Source of the DNA: Litoditis marina | Lineage: Eukaryota > Nematoda > Chromadorea > Rhabditida > Rhabditidae | Reading direction: 5' to 3' | Assembly: GCA_964036275.1 (NCBI GenBank) | Contig: OZ038439.1 | Coordinates: 13,869,095 to 13,933,094, forward strand | DNA: 64,000 bases | Shown here: positions 43,346 through 56,211 of the stretch, piece by piece | How the letters are laid out: each line of letters opens with the position of its first letter | Numbering within the stretch: the first letter of the stretch is position 1 | Made by a program: the position numbers and the translations under genes | The notes under the pieces: generated by a model | Databases searched by the model: none | Told to the model about the DNA's origin: nothing | The model's input: only the letters and a program-made list of their open reading frames with translations

Positions 43346-46300
43346 TCAGAAGGTGATGTTGATCGTGTAGGATTGGGTGATCAGCACGAGAGGTTTTCTG
43401 ATGGTCAGAATCTTGTTGTCACGATCAAAGTCATACTGCAGCTTGGCGGTAGGATCCGAAGAGCGAATGATCTGAAAATTGACAGGTGAAAATCATTTTT
43501 GAAAACGGCGACAGCTAGAGTAAATGTCAATGTTCTTCAGTTTCAGAAATTGCATACTACAATAAAGAATGCGAGCTTCTTCAATACAGCCCGATCAACG
43601 AGGCTAACAAACGTTTTTTTACCCGAAACATAACTCTCAATCACATATTCCATTCACTAATTCACTTCTCGTCATTTTTGTGCTACCTCACAAATAGTTT
43701 GACAGGATGGAGTTAGCTGAATTACCATTATCCTTCTTAAACTCCCACAAAAAAACCGTTCCCGCAGTTTTCTGGGAGCTCAGCAGGTCAGAAAGGGTCT
43801 CCAGTGTATGCACACACACCAGTTTCATAACCGCCTCGCCAGTTTCATAACCGCCTCGACGAGAGAGTGTGCAGGTCAGAGAGACGCAGACTGTCTGCGT
43901 CCAATTTACCTGCTGTCTCAATGACCTAGATGCTCGCGCTTTTGGACCGTGCTAAGTTCAGCAAATTGACGCAACTATATTCTTGGACGCTTTTAACCCC
44001 ACGCCCCATCCATGTACCGTAACCCCGTATACCATAACCCATCCACGTACCGTAATCTCCTTCGGCTCCTTGGCCACACCGCGTACGTCGATTCTCTCTA
44101 CCCAGTTCTTTGCGTCGAACATTCCCGAGTCGGCAGCCGGCTGGCCGCTGATGGTCGCTTGCGAGGCGCTGATCGTCCTGCAACACAGATGAATGAAGGT
44201 TGTAGTTTGATCGTCATACATTCCTCCAATCATAGTTGTAGTTTGATCTGTACGTATTCCCATAATTCTAGTTGTAGTTTGCTCAGATTCCCTCAAGATG
44301 TGATTATTTTAGAAAAAAATAAGCCGTGTCTGATTAAATTGCGGGAAACTCCGTTATTTAACATCAAAAGCAGTCAAATTTCCAGATTTTGGCCAAAACG
44401 GACGCCAGCTGGTTATAATGTAGTGGAGCGAACTCTAAACCACGTACTTGTACTCAAAATCGGCAGTCGCAAACTGTTTCAGTGTGTAGTCGTGTGTCCT
44501 TCCGTCGTCAATGTACACCTTACCAACGGCGCCACCGTTTGCATCGAGCGCGGCGAAGAGGGTGAAGGGATCCTGGAACTGTGAATTTGAGTAAAACTTG
44601 TGGAAAATACGGCAATCTATGACTTGAAACAATACACCGCCAAGGGTGTCTCATTTTCGCTGAAAGCTCGTGATACCACTCTTTCTCGAGTCGCGACCTC
44701 TTCAAAGTAGTGCGAAACTGCGATTTTCATCCATTTTTGGTTTCATTTTGACTAGTTTTGTATGAAATTTGTTGGTTTGAACTCGCGACCACTACTTTTC
44801 ACGAAAATTAGTTCGCAACCCCCCATATCATTAGAGGCTCTGGCGGTGTATGCTTGAAACAGATCAATTCCCCTAGGCACATAGACACATGGGACCAGGA
44901 AAAAACGAGATGATTGTGCTCGAGTCAACAACTATTTTAGCAAGGGGGTCCCCATGTCTCGTTTCATGACAGGTTTTGCCAAAAATGATTCAGAAATGCA
45001 TATCTGGTCCGACTGGTCTCTCCCCCCCCCCTCCCTGTCTTGTCTTTCTCTGTTAAAATATGACGATTATGTGGACCAATCCTGTGTCAACGGTCCTTTA
45101 ATCTGCAATTGAAAAATGTATTGCAGTTTAAAGAACTGAAGCGATGGGATAGGACACATAATCGTCCTTTTTTAAACCAAAAAATAATACATATACCAAT
45201 AAGTAATATTATTACTATTATCGGTATCATTACCTCCAACATGAGACTGGAAGCTCTTCTGATCCTCTGCCAGGTGGGAATGATGGTGCCACCCCGCTGG
45301 AATACCGGAACCTGTTCGATGGAGGCATCTACGTAGTGAGAGCCGGCTGCCCGTTCCACGCCCGATTCCCAGTCGAACCACCGAGTCATCTGCAAAAAAT
45401 GTTGTCTTGTTGTCTACCGGGATAAATCGCCTTTTTTATTAGAATCGAACCAGCGCGTCATCTTTCCAAACTTCGCGCATTCCAAATCAAGCTATTAGGG
45501 CTATTACGGTTGATTGAACCCCTTTGTACGGCTATTGAAACACAAAACTTGTTTCAAAAATACTGTTACGTCTAGACAAGGATTGCCGAGCGCCTGTTGT
45601 CTAATGCTGTTTCGCGTCCCTTTCAAGAATTACTGACCAGAATAGCAAGATGATCTTAATATTTGACTGGCGATTATTAATTAAAACCCATACTCTAGTT
45701 AACTTCAATAAACAATAACCACGTGGAACACGTAAAAACTAACCGAATCAGCGCCAGCTGGCAGGTCGACATTCACGTTGAAGGTGTCCTTCTCCACTAC
45801 AGCACGAACCAGTAGGGCATCTCCGACCAGCCATGGCTAAAAATCAATTCACGTAAAAATCAATCTAAGCTGAAATCCTAAGAGTTACATACAATTATCG
45901 ACTTTCGGAGTGATTTACACTCTTTCACATGTAGATGTCAGTTGACTCAAAGAGTAGAAATCTGTACCAGGTAGAATTAAATCACAGCTCAAGATCCCGA
46001 AATATGTGTGAGGTTATTGAAAAATCTGAGGAAAAAAGAACAGTGAGCCTCGCCACATATCTGTAAAAACTCAAGAAACTGGCTCGTTTTTGCGAAATCT
46101 TGAGGTCTTTTCAGCCAAAATTATCAAATTTTAGGTATTAAAATCGAAAAACTGGTTACTTTTTACAGAATAGTCACACCTCAGCCTCAGGTGTGCTTTG
46201 ATTTTGCTTAGCCACCCACCTTCTCCTCGTTGAAATACTTTTCCTCCTCTGGGAACTCGTACCAAAGGGGACGCATCGGGGGAGCGCCATTCAGAGAGTG

Positions 46301-49300
46301 CTCACGGAACAGGGTGTACCTAAAACACAGAATTGCTTCAATCTGTTCAAAAGTTAAAACGTACAGTCGATCGCACGATTATAAGATGTAAATGGTTTAC
46401 AGCCCAGTAAAGATTTGAACACAGGATTCATCTTAAAAAATACCTTGAGCATGACATCTTCCAGAATCGATAATTTCAAGCTACGCCCCCTACCCTAAAG
46501 ATTAATGTGAATCGATGCCACGAACAGTAGTTGAAAAAAGAACAACGGACCAAAGCGGAAGCAGTGCGTATCTTCTTCTGATCGCCTCTCTGATGATGAG
46601 TCTCGTCTTCTCTGAATACACCCACGGCTCCCGTCTCTTTGCGTCGATATGGGCGTGAGCTCTGAAAATAATGATGACATTATCATAATCAATTGAAAAG
46701 TATTTTTCTCCTCCGAAGACTGCCTCTGAAATTCTGTTCGGAATATTGGAATCCGATATTCGAATGAATTGCTCCTCTTATCCAATTCACTCGAATATCA
46801 AATTCCGATATTCCGAAGATAATTTCAGAGGCAGAAAGTCAGTAACACTGTTCTATTCTATCGCACTGTTCTGAAGGGTATTTCCCGTGAGAAAGTATTG
46901 GGAAAACACCAAACTAAAAAAACAAACTAACCTGAAGAACGGTTGGAAGGCGCCAGCCTGATACCATCTGGTCAGCAGTTGCTCGTCGGGATTTCCGAAG
47001 AAACCACCAACATCAGCTCCTGTGAACGAGCATACGATGAGAAACGCTTCGAATTTCTTGAGAAAAATTTGAGAATCCACTTTCATCATAACTTTGGTAC
47101 TGATTTATGCGGCTGAACATAGCTTTTCGGAGTCAATACGGGAATATTCATTATTTCGCATCATAAACGACAAATCTTCCAGATATTAGCGAAAAAGAAG
47201 CCCGATTCTGCAATTTTTCCAACTATTCCGACCACTTCACTGGAGTTTGATCATTTGTCAACCTAAAAACAGGTTCCCGCCACCGAGAGCGAAAGTAATT
47301 TTCAAGTTGAAACTCCATGACTCCGCATCCAAAATCGGCCAATTTTCCGGTAGCAGCGAAAAAAGAGTCAGTAATGTTTGATCTCTGTAGTTTGAAGTTT
47401 GATATATTCCGACTAACCTACAAACGGGTTTCCGGCCACGGACAACGATAGAAGCATGGGCACCGCAATAGCCAGATGACTCCACTCGGCCATGTTGTCT
47501 CCGGTCCAAATAGCCGCGGTACGCTGGGTACCAACGAATCCGGATCTGAAAAAGGTTTACATTTTAATTGACATTAAAATTAGAGGGAACCGGATGGATA
47601 AAGATAGGAAAATTGACGTGTAGGACAAAGTTTTAGGAGACGCTAGAAATGAACTGAATTTTTTTCTTCATCAGCAGCATGAAGCATCTCACAGTGAGAT
47701 TCTCACTCCCCCAGTGCAATAAATATATTAAAAAACGTCTAATAGAGATTTCTCGGGGTAAGCACTGTAACATTCTTATAGTGTGACGTTTTTGCTACAA
47801 ACCAAACGTGGAGATCACGGCATATTCCTAGAACCTAGAAATGAACCCTCCTGACCTGGTGAGAATGAACGGTCTATCCCGGCCCTCGGTTCTCTGCATC
47901 TGACCGTCGAATGTGGCCGAATGGTAGTACATACCGTACATGTTGTGTACCTGGGATGAAACGGTGAACCAACATGTTTTCCATCATGAAAAATGTATTC
48001 AAGAACTTCCTAAATCCAAAAACGAGGATTTTGAGTGTCTAAAAGTCCAAGACAACATGAAAACTCAGAAAATGTTGGCGTTTCCGAAACAAAGAAAGTG
48101 TACTGTAGGAAATGAAAAAGCAGTATCCTTGTGTTCTTTCGCCGTCTTTTTTTTATACTTATATTTTTGAATCTTTTGTGTAATAAACATTATACTCTTA
48201 TTTAAATACCGCCATAAGACGATAGAACCCCGAATATAAGTAGATCAAAATCGAAACCTACCTCTCTGTGCTCGATTCCTCCGTAGTGAAGGGCGTCCTT
48301 GTCCATGGTGATCTCGGGGCCACTGAACACCTGCAAAATAAACCTTTATCATTTCAGTCATTGCCAAACGAATAATAAAAAAAGTACATATAACTTGAGC
48401 GAGCTATCACAGTAACTAGTCACCATCCCAACCTCAACAAGAATGACCCAGAAAATCAAATTAAGAAACTTAGCACACTGTAAGCTCTTTCTCTACTTTG
48501 GATCTCGGCTATAGTTGCACATTTCATTCCTTCCTTAAAGTAATCGGTCCCATCCATTTGCTTGTTCCTACATCTGCACATTCTGTGTAAAATGAATAAA
48601 ATGACAAAAACACCCACCGATGGCTCGTTCATATCGTTCCACGTGAACAGGTCGGGGGTAGATCCAATGTAGCGGTCAAATTTGAACTGAGCTGCCCAAT
48701 ACTTCCGAGTCTGCAAAAGTAGTGTTACTATCAAACATCATCACAATAATAGAGAAGGAATTTGACAGAGAAGTATAAAAACTAATTTCAAGTGGCGTTG
48801 TTGCAACTATCTCTCTTGAAAACATCCCTAAGAACATAAGTTGACAGGGCTCAGTAGACAGTGAATGGGTCGTAGCAGTATTTTACCAGTGTACCACACA
48901 AGCAAAAACCCACTCCGCAACTACCCACTTCAATCTGACTGTATTGAAAGAAAACGTTATAAACGTCACCTCAGGGTGCAAAAAGTCGAGGTATTCACTG
49001 GCTCCCGGCCAGCAGTGTCCCTCAAAGTCGGTGGTTCCGTCGGCCTTTTTCACGAACAAACCTGCAACACAATGCTAGTAACTAGTAACATACACCAGTT
49101 GACTTTTTCTAGCGACCCTCCCTCGATGAGACCCGTTTTTCAATAATAAGGTACCCTCGTACTTATTTTGTCGGAAAACGCTGTATTCGGTAGAAACGCC
49201 AATTTTTGAGTCTCGATGTTTCAAATTTCCAAATTTTGTGACTCGATTTAAAAGTAAATTGGGAAAAAAGTCGGCTGGTGCATGCTAGTACAAAACAAAT

Positions 49301-52300
49301 GTGGATAAAAGTAGAAAATTTACACGAAACGTTTCAAAAGCGCACGAAAAGAGAGCGTTAGAGGGTAACGAGCGCCGGGAACTTCTAGCATTACTGTAGC
49401 TGTTTCTCTCGTACTTGATACTTCCAGCTGGCACAATACGTGGGGCGGCTGGCAACTAATCAATAAAAGCTACTTTGAAACTGAAACCAACCTAGATCCT
49501 TAGCGTCCTTGTACACGTTGTAGTTGTCGTCCTTCTTGATATGCGGATCGATGATGGTCACCATTTTACGGCCCTGCAACATTCAATCCTCAGTTCATCA
49601 TCAAAACTAAACAGTTGTTCTATCTCAAATCCTTGAGTGGTATCTCCAACTCCAAGAAATATGGAGTTCCTGGTCCTTCCTGTTCTTACTACCATTTACC
49701 AGTGAGGTGTGACTATTCTACAAAAAAACTTTTTTTCGAAACTTAAATGGGTGGAACTTTATGTTTTTGCATCAAACTGGGCACTCTTTCCAATATTTTT
49801 GGCAATCAGAACTTTAATGGAGCATTAATCCTACCTTGCTGGCCACATTGTCCACCATGTTCTTCGGGGTGGGGAACTTGTTCTTGTCCCACGTGAAGTA
49901 CTTCTTGCCGTCCGTGTGCTCGATATCTAACCAGATCACGTCCATCGGAATGTCGTACTCGTCAAACTTGGCGTTTACCTGAAGATCAAAGTACAACTAG
50001 AGAAGTTGACCTGAAGATCAAAGTACAACTAGAGAAGTTGACCTGAAGATCAAAGTACAACTAGAGAAGTTGACCTGAAGATCAAAGTACAACTAGATAA
50101 GTTGACCTGAAGATCAAAGTACAACTAGAGAAGTTGACCTGAAGATCAAAGTACAACTAGAGAAGTTGACCTGAAGATCAAAGTACAACTAGAGAAGTTG
50201 ACCTGAAGATCAAAGTACAACTAGAGAAGTTGACCTGAAGATCAAAGTACAACTAGAGAAGTTGACCTGAAGATCAAAGTACAACTAGAGAAGTTGACCT
50301 GAAGATCAAAGTACAACTAGAGACGTTGACAAATATAGGGTCAATTACCCGCAATGATGTGAGGTGAGGTTTATTCACCATTAGCACTTCAAATTCATTA
50401 TTCATACTTTATCAAGCCTGAGGAGACCACAATAGCAGAACAGCCGAAACCGCCAAAATAATCAAATGAAAATTCAGGTAACAAACTTGAAACTTCAATA
50501 TTTTGATTGTAAAACGCCTTTTTTCGGAGAATAGTGTAGTGAGGTATACTGATGTGCGCCTACCACATTTACTATTGAAGTGCAACAGCGAAACCCACCA
50601 TGGCAACATCCTGCTCGTCATTGTAGTTCCATCTGCACTGATGATAGGAAATGGCGAACATGGGAGGAAGAGGCGTGATCTGAACCGAACAGTTCGTTGG
50701 TGTTTCTTGTGTTTGTGGTTGTTTGTCAACAGCCATAGCCATACACCAGTAAGGTCCGATTAAGCGACAAAAAGTAATGCGTTTTCAGATTTAAATACGT
50801 GATTTTTAGGATTTTTCATGAAAAGTAGCCGCTTTTCATGTTTTCGGCTAAAAAATAGTCTGTTTTTCGCATTTTTCTGACTATTCGGACAACCTTGATG
50901 GTGTATGTGATAGGCTTGTTTGTGTTCATGGGTAGGGCTGTCATCTCACCCCCACGATATCTCAACAGATTAACAGTTCCGCTTGTTGAGGTATCCCGAA
51001 TCCTAACTGATCTTACATCTTATACAACAAACCAATCTTCATTCAACCGAACTCAAAATTAATTTCATATATCCTTTTTTGATAACCCCGCGCCTGCAGG
51101 GCTTTATTTTAATTTTACAAAACACATAGGTTCGAGCTTCCATAGTCAGATGAACTCGATTCAAGCTTAAAGAAGGACGACTATGTGGTCTAATCCCAAC
51201 AATTCAGTCCTTTAATCTGCAATACATTTTTCAATTGCAGTTGCAGGACCGATGACACGGAATTAGTCCACATAATCGTCGTGCTTTAAATACTTATAAA
51301 ACCAACCCCGGTGACGGCTGCGTACTGCCGTTGCACCTCCTGCGGTGTGGGTCCGGTGAAGAAGAACACGTCGACCACTCCAGTCTCCGACATGAAATGC
51401 GCGTCAAAGTGGGGAATAGAGTCGCCGGGAATCACCTGCAAGTACGTTTGGTTAGTTTTTCTTTTTACCTGGGTAGGTAACCGGTTGGTAATCTGAAATG
51501 AAAAACCGGTCACCTTTTCATTTAACGCAAAATTTGATTTTTTTTACCGTCAGTTTATACGGTAACCGAATTTTGTTTCAGGTTACTTTCCGCTTCTCCG
51601 GTAACCTGGAAAGTGGAAAGGGGCTACCACCTACCAAAATCGGTTAGATACATATTTGTGATACTCTATAGTCTCTAATCTTCCACAAGTTGTTTTCGAT
51701 AACGACCAATAGCGCAAACGTTCTAAAAAAACTGTAGTGTCCGAACCAGGTTGAAAAGCAGCCTGGTTTTTTTTTATATTTCCATATTTATGCGGTCCGG
51801 ACTACCACAGTATTTCCATTATTTTTTCCACCACCTCATTACCGGTATTTACCTAGGTTTGATCTGTGCAATTCACACAACAAACCTTATCCAGCATACT
51901 TCTGAACATTCCCTTTGAAGAAGCGGAAGAGCTAGTGTCAATCCAGGTTTCGGCGGCATTCAACCTAAAAACCAAATACTACATGAAGCGTTAAGTATTT
52001 TGCAATTCAAACTATTACCTAATTACGTACTTCCTAGCATTTTGCTCTAAACTGACCACATGTCAAACATCTCCTTCTTTCCTGATTTCCTGGTTATTTT
52101 AGTAAATATATGAACTATAAAATAGTTCATCCATTAGTTACAGTTCAATTAGTTCCCTCCTATCTCGTCCCTTGTCCCCAGAAGCAAAAAAGGGAGTCTC
52201 TCTTATCAGTTTTCGTCAATCAATACCCTTTCTGTACACGTCATGTAATGCAGAGTGATAAAACGAGCAAAGCGTGGGAAAATCAATCAGACACGCTCGC

Positions 52301-55300
52301 ATAATGTTCTTTGTTATATGTAAAAATACACAACCGACCACAATCTTCATAAAACAGCTTACACTTTACAAGATTAACGGAACTCTGGCGTTTATTTGTT
52401 ACGATGTATGAACCAAAACCATTTTCAAAAAACCATCTTTGAATATCAAAAAATACTAACCACAGAGCTCCAACGGTGCGGTTCTTCTTGTGGGCCACAA
52501 TGTAGGGTACGGCAACATAGAGAGACATGGGATTGTCCAGCTCATACTCGAACACATCCAGGTTATAGAGTCTGAAAAACCAAATAATTCCATAATTCGA
52601 GTTGTCAATATCAACTTTTCAACTTCATGAATATTTATGAACTTGATAGGGTAGGTTATTTGGAGAAAATTAAGATTACTTCTGTAACAAACGGCTTTCC
52701 CACCGAAAATCCGAAATTCAAAATTTATCGAAACATGGGTGAAAAGCACCGTTTTGCTGTGGTCACAGTGGTTGCAAGTCAGAAAAGTAGTAGGGAGCGG
52801 CAAGGTTCTTTTTGAGCGGCACGGAGACGTATGCCTGAGTGTTGAAATTTGGTTTTACTCTTTACACACTTTTCGCAAATGCAGTAGTATAGGGTTGTCC
52901 AACTATGAGTTAAAGTTTGGTGCTTAGTCCTGAAGCACATTACAAGTGCTTTATTGCCAATATGGCCTTCACCTTTCACCTACCTGTAAGGATCGGTGTT
53001 TCCCACAGTGTCCTTGAGGGCGAACGAATCCGCGTGCTCCGGCAGACCGAAAGCGGAACGGAAGCCGATGAAAGACACGTCAACCTAGAAGTACGAGTGA
53101 ATGAATTAATCGGATTATTTCGGGTTGGTAGAGAACACAATCCATGATATAGTATACACACAACATGTATGCTTTAAAACAAGCCCACTACCCTGAAACA
53201 TATGGTACCAGGAATAAGTCACTCAAAATAAAGTAAAAGTCATTTGCAAGTGAAAGTCATTAATTCACTTTTAGTCAGGTCAGGACTTGAAAATACGAAA
53301 ATTTTCGAAAACCTTATTTCTGATTCTCAACTGTTTCTGCACTTAATGACTTTTACTTTCAAATGACTTTTTTATTTTGAATGACTTATTCTGGTTGCCG
53401 AAACATAGCCCAGTCATACGCGGATGTCCGATGAACTGAGCTGAGTAGTCAGAATTATTCGTGGAACGGCCTTTTTTTCACGAAATCTTAGTCAAAACAC
53501 GGAAATTACACCTTACTGGTGTGGGTATAGTGTACTACTTCACTGCATTGTAGTTTGTAGTATTAACGTACTCCAATGCTGCTGGATCCGAAGGGTTTGC
53601 TGTCGCGGAACGACTTGAAGGTCTCCTCCCAGAAACCCTCCGGGTACTCCTTGCCCTCCTCCTTCGTGCGGTATTCTTCTACCTGAAAAAAATCAATAAA
53701 TTTTGTGGCATTTGAAAACTCGAGAATTGACAAAGAATTATGAACGCAATGTTTCAGCTAAATTCGTCTATTTTGATGTTTACATGAGGTGAACTGAAAT
53801 AGCAACAAGCAACATTTGGTTTACCTAAACTTTTACTACTCTCTTTTTTTGTGAATATTCTTGAACTTTTTAACGCTCAAAACATATTTCTAAGGGGATG
53901 CGAGATTGTGTTCATTAGATAAATAGATATGAAAATAACAACCTTCAACTTTCCGTCGCGGTTCATCTGCATGACCAACTCGTCGAACTCGTTGTAAACA
54001 TCAATGACAAACGGCTTGAAGGTGATGATGACCTGAAATCGAAACAATTAAGAAACATCAATTTTTAGCTATAAAACTGCAAAACCACTGAAACGTAATG
54101 AGCCCTTAATAATCTGCTGCCTGGTATTGATCTGGTTAACCAACGACAAAACCGTTTTACAGACTGTGATTGAATCGTAGTGTCTGGGGATCTTATAATC
54201 TTTTACTACATACTTGGTACTCTTGGTAGTGAATTTGTTAACCAACAACAATGTCTTATTTCATATTGAGTGTTAAGAGCTGCATTAAGGAAACAGTATA
54301 ACTAAACCTTTAAATGGGGAAAATGTGCATAGTTATACATGAAAAACTACATCCACGATCCACGAAAATCGAAATCAGAACTGTTAGTTGGTAGATAGCC
54401 TGAGAAATACCTTAGTTTTCTTGTCGCCGGTCACAATGAGTGCAGAATCGGATTTCACTTCAACGGAGTGGAAGTCAAGCTGAAACAAATATTTCATTTT
54501 TGTATTTGAAGAAGGACGATTATGTGCTCCAATCCCGTGTCAACGGTCCTTTAACCTGCAATTGAAACATGTATTTCAGTTTAAAGGACTGAAGCGTTGA
54601 GATTGGAGCACATAATCGTCATTATTTAAGGTTGGCCTCATTATATTCTTCCCTGCTAGATGTAAACGTATTGCTAAGCAAAATTGACATAAACACTGGA
54701 ACATCAGAATACAACTACGTAAATGTACGTTCATTGTAAGAGAATTAGAACGAAAGTTGACAGAGAGAGACCAGTGCCCGTATTAACCAATTTAGCGGGG
54801 AGCTAAAAAAAGTCCCGACCTCCCGACCTTTCCTTTCCCGCGACGATTTCCCGGAAAAATCGGTATTCACCAATATTTTCGAGTTTCCCGCACCAGAGCG
54901 CTGTGAGAGAAAGGGAGAGAGAAGCAAGAACCTACCGTCTCAGGTTCTCCATCCAGCGCCAACGAAGGCACAAATCGCTTCTTGATAGCGGTCTCTGGCT
55001 CGTCAATTTGAACACGCACTGAGGTCTGAAACAAGTAAAAATAATGAAATGAACCTACAAACATTCTAAAATTTTAATCGAACTCGACTGCACATAACTA
55101 CCTCCATGCCTTAGTAAGACTAATTCAAAGAACAGGCTCCCCTTCAGCCAACTTCGAAATGAATGTGTTGTTTTTATGTTTTCATTGTTTTGAACTCGGA
55201 AAACTGATTCCATTTGCGGAATAGTAACATTTCACTGGTGTGTGACTACATCTACGCTACGTAACAAGTATTTAATTGACTACCGGGCCCTGGACCCTGG

Positions 55301-55797
55301 AGATCAATAAAACAAAAAACCTTAAAGATTCGGGCGGAGTACCCCTGAGTCCCAACGATTGGATAAGAAATACCTTCAATCCAAACAATCGCAGAACTAG
55401 TGTATTCTCGCTGTTCTTCAGTTGAGCATCCAACTTGGCCCCAGAATGGGAGACCGATCCCGGAACCACTTCATAGCCGGTGTTTTCCTGAAACAGTAAA
55501 CTTGAATTTTGTTTTTTATTTTTTCACAGAACGAAAAACGTCGATATTCGCAACTAAACGGAGAATCATTGGCTAAAAACACCATTTTCACCACACCGCA
55601 TGGTCATTATACAAGCTTCGCCGTTTCGCTATATTAGCTTTAAAAAAAGCCCATTTTTTGAATTTGAACATGTATGAATATCTAACCTGAACAGCCCTGT
55701 GTCGTTTGCAGAATCCCGACTGCTCGCAGGTCTTGAAGTCGTTTCGGTTGACGGCTAGCGCCTGCCCGATGAGCAACAACACGAGTCCCAACTTCAT
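43346..55797 (-). CDS. aagr-3: Glucosidase II alpha subunit, GH31 family (AAGR-3/GANAB-like), complete
   Basis: Twenty-six phase-consistent exons, in transcript order: 55797-55687, 55487-55374, 55025-54936, 54479-54411, 54032-53943, 53682-53572, 53084-52984, 52571-52461, 51964-51886, 51435-51307, 50679-50599, 49978-49835, 49573-49492, 49061-48970, 48710-48618, 48330-48262, 47950-47856, 47545-47418, 47019-46932, 46661-46551, 46319-46220, 45836-45744, 45389-45234, 44572-44448, 44177-43976, 43471-43346. The protein opens with a signal peptide ([15 protein letters not shown]) and the [12 protein letters not shown] motif of GANAB. The catalytic block has [17 protein letters not shown], the nucleophile motif [10 protein letters not shown] and the acid/base region [10 protein letters not shown]. 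The enzyme trims the two inner glucoses of N-glycans in the ER with its beta subunit, as part of glycoprotein quality control. The C-terminus is NITF with no ER-retention signal, as expected for a subunit retained by its partner. The symbol is inferred; C. elegans has more than one such gene. The exon 24 start could be 44578 instead of 44572 (two extra residues). Confidence 0.9.
43823..43865. repeat. Tandem pair of a 20-bp word in a glucosidase intron
   Basis: CAGTTTCATAACCGCCTCG occurs twice in succession. The surrounding intron (43472-43975) also holds a weak hairpin (GCAGACTGTCTGC). Non-coding. Confidence 0.7.
43976..44045 (-). repeat. aagr-3: 33-bp in-frame duplication inside a glucosidase exon
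   Basis: On the minus strand ACGGTACGTGGATGGG is followed after 33 bp by ACGGTACATGGATGGG. At protein level [11 protein letters not shown] is followed by [11 protein letters not shown], an eleven-residue tandem duplication near the C-terminus. The frame stays open through both copies to the donor at 43975. Confidence 0.65.
44199..44285. repeat. Three direct copies of TTGTAGTTTG(A/C)TC
   Basis: Copies spaced ~35 bp apart in the intron just outside the glucosidase exon 44177-43976. They belong to the TGTAGTTTG family but are arranged head to tail rather than as hairpins. Confidence 0.65.
45053..45176. mobile_element. Palindromic MITE, GGACGATTATGTGG family, copy 3
   Basis: Foldback between ATGACGATTATGTGGACCAA and CACATAATCGTCCTTTTTTA, in a glucosidase intron 57 bp from the exon edge at 45234. 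Confidence 0.85.
46720..46834. mobile_element. 115-bp foldback element, CTGCCTCTGAAATT ends
   Basis: CTGCCTCTGAAATTCTGTTC and GGAATATTGGAATCCGATAT pair with the right half ending AATTTCAGAGGCAG. Nearly the whole element is self-complementary around a short centre. It lies in a glucosidase intron. Confidence 0.75.
49979..50330. repeat. Minisatellite: 11 copies of a 32-bp unit spanning a 3' splice site
   Basis: Units start at 49981 and every 32 bp to 50301, nearly identical, of the form GAAGATCAAAGTAC + AACTAGAGAAGTTGACCT. The array begins exactly at the acceptor of the glucosidase exon 49978-49835. On the minus strand every unit contains TTTGATCTTCAG followed by GT, the same sequence as the real acceptor with the first exon bases. 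It is not a CRISPR: the units are contiguous without spacers. Confidence 0.97.
51166..51290. mobile_element. Palindromic MITE, GGACGATTATGTGG family, copy 4
   Basis: Foldback from CTTAAAGAAGGACGACTATG to CATAATCGTCGTGCTTTAAA, beginning about 15 bp past the donor of the glucosidase exon 51435-51307. Confidence 0.85.
53208..53394. mobile_element. 187-bp foldback element, CCAGGAATAAGTCA ends
   Basis: Left arm CCAGGAATAAGTCACTCAAA and AAGTCATTTGCAAGTGAAAG; right arm is its imperfect inverse, ending TGACTTATTCTGG. The flanks GAAACATATGG and GAAACATAGCC are similar, possibly an old target duplication. It lies in a glucosidase intron. Confidence 0.72.
54505..54630. mobile_element. Palindromic MITE, GGACGATTATGTGG family, copy 5
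   Basis: Foldback from TTTGAAGAAGGACGATTATG to CATAATCGTCATTATTTAAG, 26 bp outside the acceptor of the glucosidase exon 54479-54411. Confidence 0.85.
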
Positions 55798-55920
55798 GAT
55801 GAGTGACTGTCGCGGAACCAACGACAGTACCTGAATAAACTTAATTATAATTCATTAATCTACATTAATCGGAGCATATGGCACCAACTCGCCGTCATAG
55901 AGAAACGTAAACTCGTAAAC
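55798..55920 (-). promoter_or_regulatory. Short leader and promoter-proximal remnant of the glucosidase gene
   Basis: Only 123 bp separate the glucosidase ATG from the transposon end. A possible trans-splice acceptor, ACCTGAATAA on the plus strand (an AG after a weak pyrimidine run on the minus strand, near 55831), precedes the start codon. The rest of any promoter must lie in or beyond the inserted element. The last nine bases (55912-55920, CTCGTAAAC) are the element's target duplication. Confidence 0.45.
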
Positions 55921-56182
55921 AGGGGCCCGTAAAGCTCGGTCTCAAGAGGCGCTTACCGTAACCCAAAACCGCGCCGCCGACCGCTCGCGTTCAATTTTTC
56001 GCTGGAGCGCGATTTAGTCATTTTCAATTCAAAAAACTTAGTAGATTTTTCTCAAGCTATTTTTTTTACTTCCCACTTCTTATTTTCTACTTTTCTTTCA
56101 TTTTTATCTCAACCAGCTCACACATCTTTCCATTCTTCATTTCGGCCGCCATCTAACTAATAGTGGGCAATAAGTAACAAGT
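55921..56182 (+). repeat. Left terminal inverted repeat of the Mutator-like element
   Basis: 262 bp: a G+C-rich outer third (CGCGCCGCCGACCGCTCGCG), then an A/T- and pyrimidine-rich inner part. The inner end reads GTGGGCAATAAGTAACAAGT. Confidence 0.95.
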
Positions 56183-56211
56183 AAAGTATTGAAACCTTTT
56201 GTTTACAGAGA

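Noticed and set aside
47258..47509. Minus-strand Arg-rich frame
   Set aside because: An out-of-frame reading of the glucosidase exon 47545-47418 and its intron.
49979..50330. CRISPR-like regular array
   Set aside because: Units are contiguous 32-mers without unique spacers, in a nematode intron.
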